In this document: positions 8,099-14,752 of the stretch, piece by piece | Position numbering within the stretch: position 1 is the first letter of the stretch | Layout: the number at the start of each line of letters is the position of its first letter | Assembly (NCBI RefSeq): GCF_003391395.1 | Contig: NZ_CP024190.1 | Span: 2,356,001-2,420,000, forward strand | Reading direction: 5' to 3' | Length of the DNA: 64,000 nucleotides | Origin: Mycobacterium marinum | GTDB taxonomy: Bacteria; Actinomycetota; Actinomycetes; Mycobacteriales; Mycobacteriaceae | Notes under the pieces: generated by a model | The model's database searches: none | Seen by the model: the letters and a program-made list of their open reading frames with translations, nothing else | Told to the model about the DNA's origin: nothing | Position numbers and translations under genes: made by a program

Positions 8099-9517
8099 CT
8101 AGGCAGCAGCACCGGAGAGCTGCGGATCCTCGTTGGGTTTGCGGGGCGCCGAGGCAACCGGGCTGCGTGGGCGCACGTACCGTGCCCAGGTCAGCGCGGC
8201 CGCGCAGAGGTAACACACCAGGAACGCCCAGAAGGCCGGCGTCTCGGTGCCGCTGTGCACATATGACTGGCGCAGCGCCAGGTTGATCCCAACGCCGCCC
8301 AGTGCGCCCACCGAGCCGGCGAACCCGATCAGTGCCCCCGACATGATGCGTGCCCATTGGCGGCGTTGCATATCGCTGATGTCCAGGTGCTGACTACGCT
8401 CCGCAAAAATCGACGGGATCAGCTTGAACACGGTTCCCTTGCCCATCCCGCAGAAGATGAACAACGCGATGAAGCCGCTCACATAGCCGATCAGCGTCGC
8501 AGCTGTCATGCGCCCGCCGGCGCCGTGGCTGTGGTCGGCGTGTGTGCTGACTGCGACCAGCAGTGCGGCACTGAGGATCATGGCGACGAAGACCCCCAGG
8601 GTGACGCGGCCGCCACCGAAGCGGTCGCCCAATTTGCCGCCGACTATGCGCGCCAGCGACCCCAGCAGCGGGCCGACGAAGGCGATCTCGGCGGCGTGCA
8701 GCGACGCCTGTGCGGTGCTCTGTCCGCCGGCCAGCAGGTTGAACTGCAGCACCTGACCGAAGACGAAGGCGAAGCCGATGAACGAGCCGGAGGCGCACAT
8801 GTAGAGAAACGAGACGCCCCAGGTGTCGGGCACCGCGAGAACGGATCGCACATGCCCGACCTCGATCACGTGGGTCAAGTTATCCATGAACAGGGCTGCG
8901 CCGAGGCCGGCGATGGCGATCAGCACCAGGTAGACGGCGCACACCCAATATGGAGCTTCATGGCCGGCGGTCGCCAGCACCAAAAGGCCGACCGCCTGGA
9001 TGGCGGCCACCCCCAGATTGCCGATCCCTCCGGTCAGGCCTAGAGCCACGCCCTTGAGCCGTTGTGGGTAGAAGGCTTCGACGTTGGCCAGCGATGCGGA
9101 GTAGTTGCCGCCGCCCAGGCCGCTCAGGGCGGCACAGACCAGGTATGGCCACAGCGGCAGTCCGGGGTTGGCCAGCAGCACGATTGCTCCGACGGTGGGC
9201 ACCAGCAGTACCAACGACGAGAACGTCGCCCAGTTGCGGCCACCGAATCGGGCGGTGGCCATCACGTAGGGGATCCGCACGCAGCCGCCAACCAGCGTCG
9301 CGGTGGCGCCCAGCAGCAACTTGTCTGCGGCCGAGATGCCGTAGACGGACTGCGGCATGAACAGCACCATTACCGACCAAAGGGTCCAGATCGAGAAACC
9401 GACATGCATGGTGGCGATGGAGAAGACGAGATTGCGCCGGGCGATGGCCTTGTTGCCGGCTTCCCACGCCTGGACATCCTCGGGGTCCCAGTGCGCGATG
9501 TGACGTGAGCGTCCCAT
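8099..9517 (-). CDS. narK: NarK-family nitrate/nitrite transporter (MFS)
   Basis: The 472-aa protein has about 12 hydrophobic segments and NarK-family features: the N-terminus HWDPEDVQAWEAGNKAIARRN, then GRNWATFSSLVLLVP and the glycine-rich GLGGGNYSASLANV and GMGKGTVFKLIPSIF that correspond to the two nitrate-signature helices. The N-terminus resembles the M. tuberculosis NarK3/NarU type. Such carriers move nitrate in and nitrite out across the inner membrane. GGAAGGGATT precedes the ATG. It is divergent from fdxA with a 167-bp shared region. Nitrate respiration and nitrite export fit the hypoxic cluster around it. Confidence 0.88.
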   Translation of the reverse strand: MGRSRHIAHWDPEDVQAWEAGNKAIARRNLVFSIATMHVGFSIWTLWSVMVLFMPQSVYGISAADKLLLGATATLVGGCVRIPYVMATARFGGRNWATFSSLVLLVPTVGAIVLLANPGLPLWPYLVCAALSGLGGGNYSASLANVEAFYPQRLKGVALGLTGGIGNLGVAAIQAVGLLVLATAGHEAPYWVCAVYLVLIAIAGLGAALFMDNLTHVIEVGHVRSVLAVPDTWGVSFLYMCASGSFIGFAFVFGQVLQFNLLAGGQSTAQASLHAAEIAFVGPLLGSLARIVGGKLGDRFGGGRVTLGVFVAMILSAALLVAVSTHADHSHGAGGRMTAATLIGYVSGFIALFIFCGMGKGTVFKLIPSIFAERSQHLDISDMQRRQWARIMSGALIGFAGSVGALGGVGINLALRQSYVHSGTETPAFWAFLVCYLCAAALTWARYVRPRSPVASAPRKPNEDPQLSGAAA

Positions 9518-9648
9518 GCAATCCCTTCCGCTCCGTGTCGTGGAGACTGGGCCCAGGGCTTTTAATCGTAGCGGTTGAGGTGGCGCGCCGTCACTGCGCC
9601 GATCCGGACGTCAAGTACGTTGTCGGACAGAACTTTTGCCGCCTCGCT

Positions 9649-9676
9649 AGTTTTTACAAATCATGTTGTATAAACT
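9649..9676. promoter_or_regulatory. 28-bp inverted repeat over the fdxA promoter (candidate repressor operator)
   Basis: The left arm AGTTTTTACAA (9649-9659) and right arm TTGTATAAACT (9666-9676) are reverse complements at 10 of 11 positions, with a 6-bp spacer ATCATG. The arms are strikingly A+T-rich for this genome. The right arm contains TATAAA (9669-9674), a good -10 element placed so that transcription would begin a few bases before the fdxA ATG at 9685. A protein bound here would block RNA polymerase. The HTH regulator two genes downstream is the obvious candidate. The site does not match the DosR, LexA, KstR or CRP consensus. Confidence 0.7.
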
Positions 9677-9684
9677 CCGGAGCC

Positions 9685-10032
9685 ATGACGTATGTGATCG
9701 GAAAACCCTGCATCGATGTGATGGATCGGGCCTGTGTGGAGGAGTGTCCGGTCGATTGCATATACGAGGGTGGGCGCTCGCTGTACATCCACCCCGACGA
9801 ATGCGTGGACTGTGGCGCCTGCGAGCCCGTGTGTCCGGTCGAGGCGATCTACTACGAGGACGACCTGCCGCAGGAGCTGCACCCGCATCTCGCCGACAAC
9901 GTGGCGTTTTTCACCGAAACCCTGCCCGGCCGGGACGGGCCGCTGGGTTCGCCGGGCGGGGCTGCCAAGATTGGCCGACTGGGTGTTGATACGCCATTCG
10001 TGGCGGGTCATCCCCACGTCGCAGATGCTTAA
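9685..10032 (+). CDS. fdxA: Seven-iron ferredoxin FdxA
   Basis: The 115-aa protein begins MTYVIGKPCIDVMDRACVEE. Cysteines at 9, 17, 21 and 25 and the second set C40-x2-C43-x2-C46-x3-C50P give the [3Fe-4S][4Fe-4S] pattern of the FdxA family; the C-terminal extension LGSPGGAAKIGRLGVDTP is typical of mycobacterial FdxA. It is a low-potential electron carrier; M. tuberculosis fdxA (Rv2007c) belongs to the DosR regulon. An open frame extends upstream to 9505 but has no family similarity, and CCGGAG precedes ATG 9685. The HTH regulator gene starts 9 bp after the stop, so the two probably form an operon. Confidence 0.93.
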   Translation: MTYVIGKPCIDVMDRACVEECPVDCIYEGGRSLYIHPDECVDCGACEPVCPVEAIYYEDDLPQELHPHLADNVAFFTETLPGRDGPLGSPGGAAKIGRLGVDTPFVAGHPHVADA

Positions 10033-10041
10033 GATTCTTAA
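10029..10041. promoter_or_regulatory. 13-bp perfect palindrome abutting the regulator start codon
   Basis: TTAAG-ATT-CTTAA is a perfect inverted repeat that overlaps the fdxA stop codon and ends one base before the ATG of the HTH regulator at 10042. It could be an operator or affect translation of the regulator; no other ribosome-binding site is obvious there. Chance occurrence cannot be excluded. Confidence 0.35.
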
Positions 10042-10713
10042 ATGGGAGAGGGTCGGATCGCCAGAACGGGCGGGGAGTCGGCGGGGCGTCGCCGCGCGGT
10101 GCTGCGGGTATTGCGTGCGGTCGGACATCCGCTGAGCATTGTCGCGATCGCCGAGCACCTGGGAGTGCACCCCAACACCGTGCGCTTCCACCTCGACGGC
10201 TTGGTCGATGACGGTCAGGTGGAGCGCGTGCAGCCCAGCCGTCGCGGCCCCGGACGCCCGCCGCTGATGTTCCGGGCGGTCCAGCAGATGGACCGCGGTG
10301 GCGCTCGCCACTACCAGCTACTCGCCGAGATCCTCAGCAACGGCCTTGCCGCCGAAAGTGATTCGGTTGACAAGGCGCTGGCCGCCGGCCGCGCCTGGGG
10401 CGAACGTCTGCAAGCCCCGACGACCGCCCACAGTGCCGAGAAATCGATCGATCACTTGGTCGGCGTCCTCGACGGACTCGGGTTCGCTCCCGAGCGCCGA
10501 GTCTCCGACGGCCAGCAACAGGTTGCCCTGCGACACTGCCCGTTTCTGGAACTTGCCGAGAACCGGTCGGGCGTGGTGTGCCCAATTCACTTGGGCCTCA
10601 TGCGCGGGGCGCTGGAAAGTTGGGGGGCGACCGTCACCGTCGAGCGGCTCGACCCGTTTGTCGAACCGGATCTTTGCTTGGCCCACCTTTCGCCGGAAGG
10701 AGCCCTCAGTTGA
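10042..10713 (+). CDS. HTH transcriptional regulator with conserved Cys cluster (Rv2621c-like, possible Fe-S sensor)
   Basis: The 223-aa protein has an N-terminal winged HTH (residues 30-80: AEHLGVHPNTVRFHLDGLV, then the wing RRGPGRPPLMF) of the ArsR/SufR type. The C-terminal part has C166-PF, C180-PIH183-LGLMRGALE and C212. Spaced cysteines in this position are used by SufR-like regulators to hold an iron-sulfur cluster; that role here is inference. It directly follows fdxA, an iron-sulfur protein, and precedes a membrane protein and a cupin with overlapping or short gaps. It is the best candidate to bind the palindrome at 9649-9676. Confidence 0.85.
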   Translation: MGEGRIARTGGESAGRRRAVLRVLRAVGHPLSIVAIAEHLGVHPNTVRFHLDGLVDDGQVERVQPSRRGPGRPPLMFRAVQQMDRGGARHYQLLAEILSNGLAAESDSVDKALAAGRAWGERLQAPTTAHSAEKSIDHLVGVLDGLGFAPERRVSDGQQQVALRHCPFLELAENRSGVVCPIHLGLMRGALESWGATVTVERLDPFVEPDLCLAHLSPEGALS

Positions 10714-11135
10714 GCACCGCAGCGGCGACCCAAATCGCCGTCACCTTCGTATGGCTCGGCATGGTGCTGGCCATCTCGTTTCTGGAAGCTCCGCTGAAGT
10801 TCCGGGCGCCGCACGTGACGCTGCAGATCGGGCTTGGCATCGGCCGGTTGGTCTTCCGCGCGCTCAATATCGTTGAGGTCGTCTTCGCGCTGGTCCTGGC
10901 GGCAATAGCGGTGTCGGGCCCGGCGCCGCTGCGGATTATCGTGGCGTTCGGTGTCGTGGTCGCAGCGCTAGCGGTGCAGTTGCTCGCGGTGCGTCCCCGT
11001 CTGACCCGCCGGTCCGATCAGGTGCTGGCCGGGTTGGATGCGCCCCGCTCCCGTGCGCACTACGTGTACGTCGGTTTGGAAGTGGTCAAGGTGGTCGCCT
11101 TGATCGTTGCGGGAATACTGCTACTGAACGGCTGA
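10710..11135 (+). CDS. Four-helix membrane protein (Rv2620c-like)
   Basis: The 141-aa protein is almost entirely hydrophobic, with four predicted membrane segments (IAVTFVWLGMVLAISF; LVFRALNIVEVVFALVLAAIAV; LRIIVAFGVVVAALAVQLLAV; VKVVALIVAGILLL). The start is TTG 10710, which overlaps the stop of the regulator (TTGA) and is preceded by AAGGAG at 10697-10702. The longer frame from 10578 is out of frame with the regulator and rejected. Function is unknown. The overlap shows translational coupling with the HTH regulator. Confidence 0.8.
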   Translation: MSTAAATQIAVTFVWLGMVLAISFLEAPLKFRAPHVTLQIGLGIGRLVFRALNIVEVVFALVLAAIAVSGPAPLRIIVAFGVVVAALAVQLLAVRPRLTRRSDQVLAGLDAPRSRAHYVYVGLEVVKVVALIVAGILLLNG

Positions 11136-11147
11136 AAGGACTCACCG

Positions 11148-11492
11148 ATGGAATCGCTTTCGCTGACCGCACTCGCCTCCGAAAAGCTGGCCGAGGCAAA
11201 ACAGTCACACAGCGGACGGGCCGCCCACACGATCCACGGCGGACACGCCCACGAATTGCGCCAGACCGTGCTGGCACTGCTGGCCGACCACAATCTCGGC
11301 GAACACGACAGCCCGGGTGAGGCGACCCTGCAGGTGCTACAGGGACATGTGCGCCTCACCACCGGCGATGACGCCTGGGACGGCAAGACCGGCGACTATG
11401 TCGCGATTCCGCCGCAGCGGCACGCGTTGCACGCCATCGAGGATTCGGTGGTGGTGTTGACCGTGCTCAAGTCCCAGCCCGGCGCCCACTAG
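11148..11492 (+). CDS. Small cupin-domain protein (Rv2619c-like)
   Basis: The 114-aa protein is a single cupin barrel: a first cupin motif with HSGRAAHTIHGGHAHELRQTVLALLADHNLGEHDSPGEATLQVLQGHV and a second motif GDYVAIPPQRHALHAIEDSVVVLTVLK. Histidines in HDSPGEATL and QRHALHAI could hold a metal. GAAAGGACT precedes the ATG. It follows the membrane protein by 12 bp and probably belongs to the fdxA-regulator operon. Small cupins of this kind may bind metals or small ligands; no substrate can be assigned. Confidence 0.82.
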   Translation: MESLSLTALASEKLAEAKQSHSGRAAHTIHGGHAHELRQTVLALLADHNLGEHDSPGEATLQVLQGHVRLTTGDDAWDGKTGDYVAIPPQRHALHAIEDSVVVLTVLKSQPGAH

Positions 11493-11494
11493 GG

Positions 11495-12439
11495 GTGCTC
11501 GCTACCGGCTGGTCACGGGGCTTCGGCCTGCGGGTTCCCATCGTCAACGCCCCAATGGGCGGAGTCGCCGGTGGCCGGCTCGCCACCGCTGTCACCGCGG
11601 CCGGTGGACTGGGCATGATCGGCATGGGAAGCCGGGCCACCCGGGCGGCCTTGGCCGAACAATTGCGGCAGGTCAGCGGCAGGTTCGGGATCGGGCTGGT
11701 GGACTGGGTGATGCGCAATGAGGCGGGGCTGCTCGAGGATGCGCTTGCCGCCGGGCCCGCCCTGTTGTCGGTCAGTTTCGGCACCGACTGGTCCTGGGTC
11801 GGCCCGGCCCGTGACGCCGGAATCCCTACCATCACACAGGTTTACGACGCTCTGGGGGCCCGGCGTGCGGCCGATGCGGGGGTGGACATCGTGGTGGCGC
11901 GCGGAGCCGAGGGGGGTGGTCATGGCGAGGTGCGGCTGGGAACGCTGCCGTTGCTCGACGCGGTCCTGGCCGCGGTCTCGGTGCCGGTATTGGCCGGCGG
12001 CGGCATCGCCTCGCCCCGAAGCCTGGCCGCGGTGCTGGCCGCCGGTGCCGCGGGGGCCTGGGTAGGCACGCGTCTGGCGGCGTGCCCCGAGGCGCTGACG
12101 GGGGAGCCGAGCCGTCAGGCTCTGATCGCGGCGCGCGAAACCGACACCAGCACTACCCGGGTCTTCGACGTCGCCGACGGCCTGCCCTGGCCCCAGCGGT
12201 TCCCATCGCGGGTGTTGACCAACGACTTCGTCGCGCGCTGGAACGGCAATGAGACGGCACTGGCCGCCGATGCGGATGCTCGTGCCGAGCTGGCCGCTGC
12301 CAGCGCGACCGAAGACCTGCGGGTGGCGCCGGTCGACGCGGGCCAGGGAGTTGGGATGATCCCCGACGGCGCGCCGGCCGGCGAGGTGATCGAGCAGATG
12401 TGCTCGGGTGCGCGGGAGCTGTTGGCGCGATGGGCGTGA
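11495..12439 (+). CDS. Nitronate monooxygenase family flavoprotein
   Basis: The 314-aa protein is a TIM-barrel FMN enzyme of the nitronate monooxygenase (2-nitropropane dioxygenase) family: VPIVNAPMGGVAGGRLATAVTAAGGLGMIG at the N-terminus, VVARGAEGGGHG and VLAGGGIASPRSLAAVLAAGAAGAWVGTRL as the phosphate-binding loop. Such enzymes oxidise toxic alkyl nitronates, such as propionate-3-nitronate. GTG 11495 lies 2 bp after the cupin stop, so the two are probably translated together. The physiological substrate is unknown. Confidence 0.88.
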   Translation: MLATGWSRGFGLRVPIVNAPMGGVAGGRLATAVTAAGGLGMIGMGSRATRAALAEQLRQVSGRFGIGLVDWVMRNEAGLLEDALAAGPALLSVSFGTDWSWVGPARDAGIPTITQVYDALGARRAADAGVDIVVARGAEGGGHGEVRLGTLPLLDAVLAAVSVPVLAGGGIASPRSLAAVLAAGAAGAWVGTRLAACPEALTGEPSRQALIAARETDTSTTRVFDVADGLPWPQRFPSRVLTNDFVARWNGNETALAADADARAELAAASATEDLRVAPVDAGQGVGMIPDGAPAGEVIEQMCSGARELLARWA

Positions 12440-12471
12440 CCGCGCGTTGTCGCCGGCTGGGCTGACGCCGC

Positions 12472-12975
12472 TTACACCCCGCGCAAGTAGCGTTTGGCGA
12501 TGATGCGTTGAGTCAGTGCCACAAACGGGCCACCGGCCTTGCTCCACCAGGTCGCCGGCCGGGAGAACGACGACACCTCCGCAAATACCCCGGAAGTGTC
12601 CGGGTCGTAGCGAATGGCGAACCGTTCCTCGCCGCATTCCGGGTGCCCCGGCAGCGTGCCGTAGGCAAATCCGCGGATATCGGGTTCGTCGATGACGTAG
12701 ACCACGCGGCACGGCGCGCGCAACACACCCATCATCTGGATCACCGCCACCGTCGAAACAGCGACCGTATCCGAGGTGGCCCGCACCGCCAGTCCGGCGC
12801 CACGCTGCATGCCCCAATGCATCACCGCGTGGGCGGCCTCCTCGAAACGCTTCCGGCCGGTGCCGATCTGGTCGGACACACTGAGGTGGGCGTATCCCGG
12901 GGGCAACTGTCCGGCCGCGGTGGCGCCCACTTCCGGGTAGGTCAGTTGTTGCCCGGAAAGCGCGCGAAGGTCCAC
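12472..12975 (-). CDS. DUF1990 family protein (Rv2616-like)
   Basis: The 167-aa soluble protein has the DUF1990 pattern: TYPEVGATAAGQLPPGY, then the IGTGRKRFEEAAHAVMHWGMQRGAGL helix, YVIDEPDIRGFAYGTLPGHPECGEERFAIRYD and the C-terminal FSRPATWWSKAGGPFVALTQRIIAKRYLRG. The start is GTG 12975. The family has an unknown function and is widespread in actinobacteria. It is convergent with the nitronate monooxygenase (32-bp gap) and divergent from the aldo/keto reductase. Confidence 0.83.
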   Translation of the reverse strand: MDLRALSGQQLTYPEVGATAAGQLPPGYAHLSVSDQIGTGRKRFEEAAHAVMHWGMQRGAGLAVRATSDTVAVSTVAVIQMMGVLRAPCRVVYVIDEPDIRGFAYGTLPGHPECGEERFAIRYDPDTSGVFAEVSSFSRPATWWSKAGGPFVALTQRIIAKRYLRGV

Positions 12976-13030
12976 ACCCCCCAGCTTGCCACGCCGGATC
13001 GGGTGTGCCCCGTGGCGTACGGTCGGAAAA

Positions 13031-13915
13031 ATGAGTGCTCACAGCGCGAAAGCCATGGCCGCAGCATCCGCAACGTTGACCCTGGGTGGCGACCTGACCG
13101 TCCACCGGCTCGGGTTCGGCGCGATGCGCCTTACCGGCGACGGCGTCTGGGGCCCGCCCGCCGACCGTGCCGAAGCCGTACGGGTGCTGCGCCGGGCCGC
13201 CGAACTGGGCGTCAACTTCATCGACACCGCCGACTCTTACGGCCCCTATGTGTCCGAGGAGATCATTCACGAGGCGTTGCACCCCTACACCGGGCTGGTG
13301 ATCGCCACCAAGGCCGGGCTGCTGCGCACCGGCCCAGGCGTGTGGGTGCCGCTGGGCAATCCGAGCTATCTGCGCCAGGAATGCGAGATGAGCCTGCGGC
13401 GTCTGGGCGTGGACACCATCGACCTGTTCCAGCTGCACCGCATCGATCGCAACTATCCATTCGCCGACCAGGTGGGCGAGCTGCTCGCCCTGAAGAGCGA
13501 AGGCAAGATCCGCCACATCGGGCTGTCCGAGATCGACGTCGACCAACTCGAGGCGGCCCAACAGATCACCGAGATCGTGTCGGTACAGAACATGTACAAC
13601 CTGGCCGCTCGTGGCGCCGAACCATTGCTGGAGGCGGCCACCAGCCAGGGCATCGCATTCATCCCATGGTTCCCGCTGGCCTCGGGCCCGCTGGCGGCTC
13701 CGGACGGTCCGTTGCGCAAGATCGCCGACGATCATCACGCGACGCCGTCGCAGCTCGCCCTGGCGTGGCTACTCAAGCGGTCGCCGGTGATGCTGCCGAT
13801 TCCCGGCACCTCGCGGGTAGCGCACCTGCAGGAGAACGTCGCCGCTGCCGAAATTGTGCTCTCTGACCAGGAGTTCGAAGCATTGTCGGTGGCCGGCGCC
13901 GCCCACGGCGGGTAG
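13031..13915 (+). CDS. Aldo/keto reductase
   Basis: The 294-aa (beta/alpha)8 NADPH-dependent oxidoreductase has the family tetrad: Asp in FIDTADSY, Tyr of the same motif, Lys in VIATKAGLL and His in DLFQLHRID. The coenzyme-binding C-terminal part is LLKRSPVMLPIPGTSRVAHLQENVAA. ATG 13031 is chosen over 12986 because the latter would leave only 10 bp to the divergent DUF1990 start; ATG 13055 is another possibility. The substrate carbonyl is unknown. Confidence 0.88.
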   Translation: MSAHSAKAMAAASATLTLGGDLTVHRLGFGAMRLTGDGVWGPPADRAEAVRVLRRAAELGVNFIDTADSYGPYVSEEIIHEALHPYTGLVIATKAGLLRTGPGVWVPLGNPSYLRQECEMSLRRLGVDTIDLFQLHRIDRNYPFADQVGELLALKSEGKIRHIGLSEIDVDQLEAAQQITEIVSVQNMYNLAARGAEPLLEAATSQGIAFIPWFPLASGPLAAPDGPLRKIADDHHATPSQLALAWLLKRSPVMLPIPGTSRVAHLQENVAAAEIVLSDQEFEALSVAGAAHGG

Positions 13916-14001
13916 GGGCGGGCGGCGACCCGCGAGCCCGGCTAGCCAGTCTCAGCCGCGGTGTCGCCCACTTGGCTGGCGGCAGGCAATACGGTGTTTG
14001 G

Positions 14002-14625
14002 GTGACCCGCGAACAGTCGCAACACCCTGGCGGCGGCTTCAATCCGCCGCAGCCAACCGACAAGGGCGGACCGGACTACGGCAGGTTCATTGATGCGGTG
14101 CGCAAGGTGCAGGACCACGCGCGTGCCGCCGACGCGCCTGACGAGGTGATCACCCAGGCCGCCGACCTGCTCGAACGGGTCTCCATACTGCTTGCGCCAT
14201 TCGACGCCGACGAATGGGAGTCACCATCGGGGCGCCGAATGGACTTGCCGATGCGGGGCAACGTCACGACCATCCCGATGTCGGCGCGCAAGACGCAAGA
14301 CGGCCGGATCGGTGGCTGGGCCCGCTTCGCCCGGTTCCACCTCGGACGCAATGGCGCGGTCCATGGTGGTGCGTTGGGCATGTTGTTCGACACGCTCCTG
14401 GGCTTGACGGCGTCGGTGCTCACCGGCAGTCGGCGCCAGCGCACCGCCTACCTCAAGATCGACTATCGCAACATCGTGCCCATCGAAAAGGAGCTGCAAA
14501 TCGACGCCGGAGTGGACCGGGTGGACGGGCGCAAGATCTTCGTGTCCGGCCGGTTGAGCGACGGCGAGACCCTGCTGACCGAGGCGGATGCGTTGTTTGT
14601 GCGGCTCAAGCCCGGCCAGCCTTGA
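14002..14625 (+). CDS. Hot-dog fold thioesterase-like protein (PaaI/DUF4442 type)
   Basis: The 207-aa protein has an N-terminal helical region (about residues 20-60) and a C-terminal hot-dog domain with RNGAVHGGALGMLFDTLLGLTA, the typical helix of PaaI-like acyl-CoA thioesterases, followed by TAYLKIDYRNIVPIEKELQIDAGVDRVDGRKIFV. It would hydrolyse an acyl-CoA thioester. GTG 14002 is preferred over the upstream start at 13972. The gene lies upstream of thrS with a 127-bp gap, as M. tuberculosis Rv2614A does. Confidence 0.83.
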   Translation: MTREQSQHPGGGFNPPQPTDKGGPDYGRFIDAVRKVQDHARAADAPDEVITQAADLLERVSILLAPFDADEWESPSGRRMDLPMRGNVTTIPMSARKTQDGRIGGWARFARFHLGRNGAVHGGALGMLFDTLLGLTASVLTGSRRQRTAYLKIDYRNIVPIEKELQIDAGVDRVDGRKIFVSGRLSDGETLLTEADALFVRLKPGQP

Positions 14626-14752
14626 TCCGGTTTCGGCCAAGATGCCGACCCAGACCTAGCACGCGGCTTGGGTTCGACCAGCTCCGCCCCGATAGCATGG
14701 TCGCGTTCCATTCGACATGCCCATTCACTCGCGAAACTTGGAGACCACCCCG

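Noticed and set aside
11513..13738. Minus-strand 741-codon open frame over the nitronate monooxygenase and aldo/keto reductase genes
   Set aside because: It is antisense to two genes with clear motifs and its translation is Arg/Gly/Gln-rich without any recognisable domain.
14626..14752. T-box or riboswitch leader before thrS
   Set aside because: No T-box sequence, specifier stem or terminator-antiterminator pair could be recognised in 127 bp.
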